DNA from: Spirochaetales bacterium
GTDB lineage: Bacteria; Spirochaetota; Spirochaetia; B11-G9
Assembly: GCA_027077185.1 (NCBI GenBank)
Contig: JALTGJ010000400.1
Location: forward strand, 1 to 20,151
Direction: 5' to 3'
Length of the DNA: 20,151 bases
Position numbers and translations under genes: made by a program. This document shows positions 14,862 to 20,151 of this stretch, in pieces; the stretch's first letter is position 1, and each line of letters begins with the position of its first letter. The notes below the pieces were generated by a model. The model did no database searches. It saw nothing but the letters and a program-made list of their open reading frames with translations, and was not told the DNA's origin.

Positions 14862-15608
14862 GTGTCACATAGATTTAAAGCGTTTGACTTTAAGCCACCA
14901 CCTGTTAATCAGGTAAGGAAAAAGGAATTACAGCTTTTTGAAAAAAATGCAGGTATAAGGTTCAGAAAATTAGATTTTCTGAACCTTGCTTTTTCTCATA
15001 GGTCTTTTGCAAACGAAAGTAAAGAAAGTATAGAAAATAACGAAAAACTTGAGTTCCTGGGAGACAGTGTTCTTGGTCTTGTTGTAAGCGAGTATCTTTA
15101 TAAAAATCTACCTGGAAAGAATGAAGGTGATCTTGCAAGGGTTAAGTCCTTTGTGGTGAGTGAGGATAGTCTTGCCGGGATAGCCAAAATATTGAAAATA
15201 GATAATTTTATTCTAATAGGAAAGGGTGAGGAATACTCTGGAGGCCGGTCTAAAAAGGCAATATTAGCCGATTGTATGGAAGCTGTTATAGGTGCATATT
15301 TTTTAGATTCAGGTTTTAAATCATCTCAGTCCTTTGTTTTAAAATATCTTATTCCTGAAATAACTAAGGTTCTGGAGAATAAACACAAGAAAGATTATAA
15401 AACCCTTCTTCAGGAATATGTACAAAAAAAATATCGAAATTATCCAAAGTATTCATTAATCAAGAAAGTAGGACCTGATCATGACCGGACCTTCTGGATT
15501 GAAGTTAAGGTTGATAATACTATATATGGACCTGGCATAGGAAAGAATAAAAAAGAAGCTGAACAAAAAGCTGCTTCTCTTGCTTATCTGCATTTTTTTG
15601 AGTCTTAA
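14862..15608 (+). CDS. rnc: Ribonuclease III
   Basis: RNase III cuts double-stranded RNA, including rRNA precursors. The 248-residue protein begins at GTG 14862, 6 nt after acpP, with AGGAAG about 11 nt upstream. The signature EKLEFLGDSVLG supplies E64 and D68, and ADCMEAVIGA supplies D137 and E140, so all four metal-binding acidic residues are present. A double-stranded-RNA-binding domain follows from about residue 175 (DYKTLLQEYVQKKYRN to KKEAEQKAASLAYLHF). The first 25 residues (FKAFDFKPPPVNQ) extend beyond the shortest family members. The stop overlaps the stop of the opposite-strand nucleotidyltransferase gene in the sequence TTAA. Confidence 0.97.
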   Translation: MSHRFKAFDFKPPPVNQVRKKELQLFEKNAGIRFRKLDFLNLAFSHRSFANESKESIENNEKLEFLGDSVLGLVVSEYLYKNLPGKNEGDLARVKSFVVSEDSLAGIAKILKIDNFILIGKGEEYSGGRSKKAILADCMEAVIGAYFLDSGFKSSQSFVLKYLIPEITKVLENKHKKDYKTLLQEYVQKKYRNYPKYSLIKKVGPDHDRTFWIEVKVDNTIYGPGIGKNKKEAEQKAASLAYLHFFES

Positions 15609-16963
15609 TCAGTCATATATTTCTTTTTCATATTATTTGCTATTTTTAGTAAGGCTTCTCTGTTGTTTAACTTTGGATCATCAAGAACAGTATTTAAAAG
15701 TTCGTTAAGCACGGTTCCTAAAAACGGTCCCCTTTTAATGCCTGCTTCGTTTATAAGGTCTGTACCATTAATTGATAAATCTTTAATAGTGAAGGCATTT
15801 TCTTTTTCTAAAATTGTATTAATTCTGTCGATAAATCTATAAATACCTTCAGAACTTTTGCTGGTATTGGTCATTCCAAACTGATCTGCAATTCTAAGTC
15901 GAAAAAGATCATTTATATTTTCCACACCTACTTTTGATATAAACCTTCTAACCGCTGCATCAGTCCAGTCTTCTGTGTAGTTAAACATATGATTTGAAAT
16001 AAGGTGTATAGCCCTCTTTATATCATTTTTGGGGAACTTTAAACGGTCGAGTATCTCGCCTGCAAGTTTTGATGAGATATTTTCGTGTCTGTAAAATGTT
16101 GGAAATCCTTCGTTGTCAGATGCCAGGGCCAGAGGTTTTCCTACATCATGTAAAAGGCATGAAAATCTTAGAATTACATCATCTGATGGTCCTCCGTCAC
16201 ATGAATAGTACAGGTGATCCAGAACATCAAAATCATGAAATCCTTTCTGGTTTACTCCTCTGCATAAGGAAAGCTCCGGGATAATAAGTTCAAGTATACC
16301 TGATTGCTCCATGATTCGGAGAGCAATAGATGGTTTTTGAGAGCTTAATATTTTTATTAACTCATCTCTTATTCTTTCTGATGAAATATTTTTTAAATTT
16401 GTCCTGCATTTTTTCAAAGCATTAAATGTAGTTGTTTCAATTGTAAAATTTAGTTGTGAGGTAAAACGGCATGCTCTCATAAGCCTTAAACCGTCTTCGT
16501 TAAATCTATCTACAGGATTACCAATTGCCTTAATTCTGTGCCGTTTTAGATCCTGTATTCCATTATGAGGATCAAGAACTTCTCCTGTTTTAAGGTTCAT
16601 TGCTATGGAATTTATTGTAAAATCTCTCCTTTTTAGATCTTCATATATGGAGGGGCTGAACTGTATGCTGTCCGGGTGTCTGGAGTTTGAATAATTCCCA
16701 TCTATTCTAAAAGTTGTAACTTCAAATTGATGTCCCTTAAACAAAACAGTTACTGTTCCATGCTTGATTCCTGTAGGTATTACATGCTTAAAAATTCTTA
16801 TAATGTCTTCCGGATTTGCATCGGTTGCAAAATCATAGTCTGTAGGTTTCATATCTGCAAAATGATTTCTAAGTGCTCCTCCAACCAGAAAACAGCTATA
16901 ACCGTTTAAAGAAAAGATACTGGAGAAATGACGGAGGGTGGGGCTAACATAAAAATGTTTCAT
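15605..16963 (-). CDS. cca: CCA tRNA nucleotidyltransferase / poly(A) polymerase family protein with HD domain
   Basis: A class II nucleotidyltransferase of 452 residues. Motifs in order are G28-G29 (FLVGGALR), the catalytic D42/D44 (TDYDFAT), TTFR (83-86) and RRDFTINSIA (112-121). The EDGLRLMRACRF nucleotide-selection motif follows, then an HD domain (LLHDVGKP, with histidines in FYRHENISS) and a helical tail. This set fits CCA-adding enzymes with an HD domain; poly(A) polymerases share most motifs, so the substrate (tRNA CCA end versus 3' polyadenylation) is uncertain. AGGA lies too close to the ATG to be a good ribosome site, and the promoter predicts transcription starting at the ATG. It is convergent with rnc. 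Confidence 0.85.
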   Translation of the reverse strand: MKHFYVSPTLRHFSSIFSLNGYSCFLVGGALRNHFADMKPTDYDFATDANPEDIIRIFKHVIPTGIKHGTVTVLFKGHQFEVTTFRIDGNYSNSRHPDSIQFSPSIYEDLKRRDFTINSIAMNLKTGEVLDPHNGIQDLKRHRIKAIGNPVDRFNEDGLRLMRACRFTSQLNFTIETTTFNALKKCRTNLKNISSERIRDELIKILSSQKPSIALRIMEQSGILELIIPELSLCRGVNQKGFHDFDVLDHLYYSCDGGPSDDVILRFSCLLHDVGKPLALASDNEGFPTFYRHENISSKLAGEILDRLKFPKNDIKRAIHLISNHMFNYTEDWTDAAVRRFISKVGVENINDLFRLRIADQFGMTNTSKSSEGIYRFIDRINTILEKENAFTIKDLSINGTDLINEAGIKRGPFLGTVLNELLNTVLDDPKLNNREALLKIANNMKKKYMTD

Positions 16964-16969
16964 ATCCTA

Positions 16970-16998
16970 TTGATACAATAAATAATTCGATTTTTCAA
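16970..16998 (-). promoter_or_regulatory. Promoter of the nucleotidyltransferase gene
   Basis: On the minus strand TTGAAA (16998-16993), a 17-nt spacer and TATCAA (16975-16970) match 5/6 and 4/6. The predicted start coincides with the A of the ATG at 16963, implying a leaderless mRNA. A small hairpin GTGCT-GTAT-AGCAC (17006-17019) lies just upstream. Confidence 0.4.
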
Positions 16999-17040
16999 CC
17001 ATAAAGTGCTGTATAGCACGCTATGTCTCTACCAGCACAA

Positions 17041-17069
17041 AAAAAAGGCGGTCAGTTAGACCGCCTTTT
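17041..17069 (-). terminator. Rho-independent terminator of flaB
   Basis: AAAAGGCGGTC (17043-17053) and GACCGCCTTTT (17059-17069) form a perfect 11-bp stem with an AGTTA loop. On the minus strand it is followed by a run of eight T, directly downstream of the flaB stop. This is the clearest intrinsic terminator in the window and insulates the next minus-strand gene. Confidence 0.9.
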
Positions 17070-17085
17070 GTAAAATAATATTTTT

Positions 17086-17958
17086 TTACTGGAAAAGTTG
17101 AAGGACAGACTGATTCTTTGCATTTGCCTGAGCAAGCATAGCATTGGATGTCTGTACAAGAATCTGATTCTTTGTAAATTCAACCATTTCCTTAGCCATA
17201 TCTGTATCTCTAATTCTTGATTCAGAAGCCTGAAGGTTTTCAGCCCCAATTGAGAGACCCTGGGAAGCATAGTTAAGTCTTGTCTGGTATGCACCTAGAT
17301 CTGCTCTTTGTTTACTTACTTTTGTTAATGCGCTGTCAATTAATGATATTGACATATTTGCACTGTCAGGTGTTCCAATTGAAAAGAAAGTTGCTGCATG
17401 AGGTTTTGCACCCAGACCCTGTAAGCCAAGACCCTGTGCAGTCATTGTTCCAATATAAACTCTTTCTCTCTGATCCATATTTGCACCAATATGAAGCCAC
17501 ATGCTTCCGGTAATGGCATTTTCACCATTATCCTTACCAAAACGGCCTGTCATCATGTTCATTCCATTAAACTGGGCATGTGAAGAGATTCTATTAATCT
17601 CATCTACAAGCTGGCTTACTTCTACCTGAATCTGCATTCTGTCTTCATCAGAATAGATACCATTTGAACTCTGTATGGCAAGTTCCCTCATCCTGTGTAG
17701 AATATCCTGAGTTTCCTGCAGATATCCTTCAGTTGTCTGAATAAAAGAAATACCGTCCTGGGCATTTTTTTCTGCTCTTCTCAGACCTCTGATCTGTGCT
17801 CTCATTTTTTCTGAAACAGCAAGTCCTGAGGCATCATCCCCGGCTCTGTTGATTCGCAAACCGGAAGATAATTTTTCCATGTTTCCTGTTACACGGAAAT
17901 TATTCAGTCCATTCTGCCTTTGAGTAAACATAGCACTCATGTTGTGATTTATTATCAT
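17086..17958 (-). CDS. flaB: Periplasmic flagellar filament core protein FlaB
   Basis: A 290-residue flagellin forming the core of spirochaete periplasmic flagella. The N-terminal D0/D1 helix is classic ([20 protein letters not shown], then [20 protein letters not shown]) and the C-terminus is [20 protein letters not shown] with a final [11 protein letters not shown]. The central part is short, without D2/D3 surface domains, as usual for FlaB. AAGGAGG lies 5 nt before the ATG. Upstream is a sigma-28-like promoter and a leader of about 50 nt with two GGA hairpins; a strong terminator follows the stop. The gene is therefore a single-gene unit with its own transcriptional and probably CsrA-type translational control. 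Confidence 0.98.
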   Translation of the reverse strand: MIINHNMSAMFTQRQNGLNNFRVTGNMEKLSSGLRINRAGDDASGLAVSEKMRAQIRGLRRAEKNAQDGISFIQTTEGYLQETQDILHRMRELAIQSSNGIYSDEDRMQIQVEVSQLVDEINRISSHAQFNGMNMMTGRFGKDNGENAITGSMWLHIGANMDQRERVYIGTMTAQGLGLQGLGAKPHAATFFSIGTPDSANMSISLIDSALTKVSKQRADLGAYQTRLNYASQGLSIGAENLQASESRIRDTDMAKEMVEFTKNQILVQTSNAMLAQANAKNQSVLQLFQ

Positions 17959-18009
17959 ACAATCCTCCTTGATTGTGTATAAAGTCCGGACATCCTTGTC
18001 CAGTTATTA
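17959..18009 (-). promoter_or_regulatory. flaB leader with two CsrA-type hairpins
   Basis: Reading the minus strand, GGACAAGGATGTCC (18001-17988) forms a 5-bp stem with AGGA in the loop and contains ACAAGGATGT, identical to the core of the CsrA selection consensus. Then ACAATC-AAGGAG-GATTGT (17976-17959) forms a 6-bp stem whose loop is the Shine-Dalgarno sequence, ending at the ATG. This matches the two-site layout known for B. subtilis hag. CsrA binding is predicted, not shown. Confidence 0.7.
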
Positions 18010-18015
18010 CATAAA

Positions 18016-18042
18016 TCATCGGAATGAAAAAAATATTGATTA
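18016..18042 (-). promoter_or_regulatory. Sigma-28 (FliA) type promoter of flaB
   Basis: On the minus strand TAATCAAT (18042-18035), an 11-nt spacer and TCCGATGA (18023-18016) fit the flagellar sigma-28 pattern TAAAGTTT-N11-GCCGATAA, with 6 of 8 matches in the -10 and exact spacing. The predicted start is near 18009. Confidence 0.65.
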
Positions 18043-18059
18043 GAAAAAAAAATCTTATC

Positions 18060-18116
18060 TTGACATCAGAGCTGATTTTGCAGAGAATAGCGCTATTAAA
18101 TTAATATAAATATAAT
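18060..18116 (+). promoter_or_regulatory. ileS promoter region with a 12-bp palindrome
   Basis: TTGACA (18060-18065) with a 17-nt spacer leads to GAGAAT (18083-18088). A separate perfect TATAAT (18111-18116) has no -35. The perfect palindrome AATAGCGCTATT (18086-18097) overlaps the first -10 and could be an operator. Which -10 is used cannot be decided by eye. The leader is too short for a T-box. Confidence 0.4.
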
Positions 18117-18167
18117 GCACATTTAAACTGATATAGTCCTTAAGCATTGTTGATTTCGGAGGCTCAC

Positions 18168-20151
18168 TTGTATAATCCTGTAGATTCAAAAGTTAATTTT
18201 CCAAATATGGAAGAAAAAATACTCAAATTCTGGAATGAAAATAATATTTTTAAAAAATCAATCAGCCAGCGTGAAGGGAATGAGGAATTTGTATTTTATG
18301 ACGGACCTCCCTTTGCAACAGGATTGCCGCATTTTGGTCATTTTGTTCCTGGTACAATAAAGGATATTATTCCCCGCTATCAGTCCATGAAGGGAAAAAA
18401 AGTTAACAGAACTTTTGGATGGGATTGTCATGGCCTTCCTGTCGAATACGAGATGGAAAAAGAGCTTGGTATTTCCGGTAAGTCCCAGATTGAGGAATAT
18501 GGAGTTGCTAAATTTAATGAAGCCTGCAGGTCTATTGTTCTTAGATATACATCTGAATGGGAAGAAATAGTTACCAGAATGGGGCGCTGGGTCGACTTTG
18601 AAAATGGTTACCGTACTATGGATTCTGATTATATGGAATCCATATGGTGGATAGTTAAACAGTTAATGGAAAAAGGTCTAATGTATGAAGGTTTCTACAT
18701 TATGCCCTACAGTCCTAAACTATCTACACCATTATCCAACTTTGAGGTAAACCTTGGCGGCTACAGGGATGTAGTTGATCCTGCTGTTACCGTAAAATTC
18801 AAACTAAAAAATGAAAATGCATATTTTCTTGCCTGGACAACTACTCCATGGACATTACCTTCCAATCTTGGGCTTGCATTGGGACCAGATATAGTTTATT
18901 CAAAAATTAAAGACGGAGATGATGTCTTTATTCTGGCTAAAGAGAGACTTGATGCCTATTATAAAGACTCCTCCGACTATGAAGTAATAGAGGAACTTAC
19001 AGGTAAAGAACTTGAAGGTACAGATTATCTTCCATTATTTCCATATTTTAAAGAACTTGATAAGCAGAATGCTTTTAAAACTTTAGTTGCAGACTATGTT
19101 ACTGTGGAGGATGGTACGGGAATAGTTCATACCGCACCAGGTTTTGGTGAGGATGATTATAATGTAATGAAAAATACAGGTGTTCCTGTTGTTTGTCCTA
19201 TTGATGCTGAATGCCGGTTTACAGATGAAATTCCTGATTATAAGGGTGTTTTTGTAAAAGATGCAGATAAAGCAATTATAAAAAGATTAAAGGATGAAGG
19301 AAAACTTGTAAAACGGGAAAATTACAATCATAGTTACCCCTTTTGCTATAGAACAAAAGAACCATTAATTTATAGAGCAATATCCTGCTGGTTTGTTGAT
19401 GTATCAAAAATTAAGGATAAAATGATAGCTGCAAACAATCAGATTAACTGGGTTCCTGAGCATATAAAAACAGGACGTTTTGGTAAATGGCTGGATGGTG
19501 CCAGAGACTGGGCCATTAGTAGGAACAGGTACTGGGGAAATCCAATACCCATATGGAAATGCGATGGTTCTGATTATATGGAAGTAATTGGTTCCAGAGA
19601 AGAATTAAAAGAAAAATCGGGTGTTTTGGTTGAAGATCTTCATAAACACTTTGTAGATGAAATTACATGGCCCAGCCCTGACGGTAAAGGAACAATGCGT
19701 CGTATTCCGGATGTTCTGGATTGCTGGTTTGAATCCGGTTCTATGCCTTATGCACAGGTACACTATCCCTTTGAAAATAAAGAGTGGTTTGAAAATAACT
19801 TTCCTGCAGATTTTATTTCTGAAGGTCTTGATCAGACAAGAGGATGGTTTTATACCCTAACTATTCTTGCGGCAGCTCTTTTTGATAAACCAGCTTTTAA
19901 AAATGTAGTTGTAAATGGGCTTGTTTTGGCAGAAGACGGTAAGAAAATGTCAAAATCTGAAAGAAATTTTTCAGATCCAAAGGATATTATAGATAGTTTT
20001 GGGGCTGATGCCCTTAGAATGTTTCTTATGAACTCTGCTGTTGTAAGAGGGGAGGATCTTAAATATTCTGATGAAGGTATTAAAGATGTTCTTAAAGGGT
20101 TTATTATACCTTTCTGGAATTCCTATAGTTTTTTTGTAACCTATGCAAATA
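18168..20151 (+). CDS. ileS: Isoleucyl-tRNA synthetase (type 2), 3' end beyond window
   Basis: IleS charges tRNA-Ile and edits misactivated valine. The reading frame is open from TTG 18168 to the window end (661 codons seen; full-length enzymes have about 1,030-1,060). TTG is preferred because GGAGG lies 5 nt upstream and the resulting [20 protein letters not shown] aligns with family starts; the ATG at 18207 would lose this. The class I motifs are HFGH (55-58, in GLPHFGHF) and KMSKS (593-597). The editing domain shows [12 protein letters not shown] and [16 protein letters not shown]. Sequence character, including [12 protein letters not shown], is that of the eukaryote-like type 2 enzymes, which are often mupirocin-resistant. 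Divergent from flaB. Confidence 0.96.
   Translation, partial: MYNPVDSKVNFPNMEEKILKFWNENNIFKKSISQREGNEEFVFYDGPPFATGLPHFGHFVPGTIKDIIPRYQSMKGKKVNRTFGWDCHGLPVEYEMEKELGISGKSQIEEYGVAKFNEACRSIVLRYTSEWEEIVTRMGRWVDFENGYRTMDSDYMESIWWIVKQLMEKGLMYEGFYIMPYSPKLSTPLSNFEVNLGGYRDVVDPAVTVKFKLKNENAYFLAWTTTPWTLPSNLGLALGPDIVYSKIKDGDDVFILAKERLDAYYKDSSDYEVIEELTGKELEGTDYLPLFPYFKELDKQNAFKTLVADYVTVEDGTGIVHTAPGFGEDDYNVMKNTGVPVVCPIDAECRFTDEIPDYKGVFVKDADKAIIKRLKDEGKLVKRENYNHSYPFCYRTKEPLIYRAISCWFVDVSKIKDKMIAANNQINWVPEHIKTGRFGKWLDGARDWAISRNRYWGNPIPIWKCDGSDYMEVIGSREELKEKSGVLVEDLHKHFVDEITWPSPDGKGTMRRIPDVLDCWFESGSMPYAQVHYPFENKEWFENNFPADFISEGLDQTRGWFYTLTILAAALFDKPAFKNVVVNGLVLAEDGKKMSKSERNFSDPKDIIDSFGADALRMFLMNSAVVRGEDLKYSDEGIKDVLKGFIIPFWNSYSFFVTYAN

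Noticed and set aside
18117..18167. T-box riboswitch before ileS
   Set aside because: The leader is only about 50 nt, too short for a T-box, and no T-box consensus (UGGN-containing bulge) or terminator hairpin is seen.
1..20151. CRISPR arrays, insertion sequences, phage genes, tRNA or rRNA genes
   Set aside because: No direct-repeat/spacer pattern, transposase, integrase or cloverleaf was found; gene content and composition are uniform and chromosomal.

Overview
The window is an ordinary chromosomal segment of a spirochaete. The evidence is a periplasmic-type core flagellin (FlaB), a PUR-alpha-like protein next to rnhB and smc, type-2 (eukaryote-like) isoleucyl-tRNA synthetase, many small lipoproteins, and a gene order ffh-rpsP-KH-rimM-trmD-rplS ... 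coaD-rpmF-acpP-rnc-cca that, from memory, resembles the Borrelia and Treponema chromosomes. The DNA is A+T-rich. Intact c-di-GMP (HD-GYP) and flagellar-export genes fit a free-living member of the Spirochaeta group, but the genus cannot be fixed from sequence reading alone. I see no mobile element, CRISPR array, rRNA or tRNA gene.

Layout. 1-339: non-coding, with two hairpins. 340-576: PUR-alpha-like nucleic-acid-binding protein, convergent with rnhB (634-1182, minus) across a shared hairpin. 1183-1405: divergent rnhB/smc spacer holding a nested inverted repeat. 1406-5787: smc and two spirochaete-type envelope proteins. 5826-9322: a strong promoter, then ffh, rpsP, khpA, rimM, trmD and rplS (protein targeting, ribosome assembly and tRNA modification). 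9330-12298: FliK-like protein, free-standing FlhB C-terminal domain, HD-GYP phosphodiesterase, an unlisted small ORF and a zinc-binding basic protein. 12314-12389: bidirectional terminator. 12388-13679 (minus): exported HEAT-repeat protein and a lipoprotein. 13863-15608: coaD, rpmF, acpP and rnc. 15605-16963 (minus): CCA/poly(A) nucleotidyltransferase. 17086-17958 (minus): flaB. 18168 to the end: ileS, cut by the window edge.

How the genes connect. Most are growth-linked housekeeping genes. Ffh targets nascent membrane proteins. S16, L19, L32, RimM and TrmD serve the ribosome and tRNA. RNase III, RNase HII and the nucleotidyltransferase process RNA. CoaD makes the CoA that supplies the phosphopantetheine arm of AcpP. 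Interleaved with these is a motility thread: a FliK/FlhB-type pair translationally coupled to a c-di-GMP phosphodiesterase, and the flagellin gene. The most striking regulatory signal is the flaB leader. It has a sigma-28-like promoter followed by two GGA-in-loop hairpins, one matching the CsrA consensus and one presenting the Shine-Dalgarno sequence in its loop. A second pattern is that several transcription units have a promoter whose predicted start falls on the start codon and lack a Shine-Dalgarno sequence, suggesting leaderless mRNAs. The SMC protein is short and shows no recognisable hinge domain.
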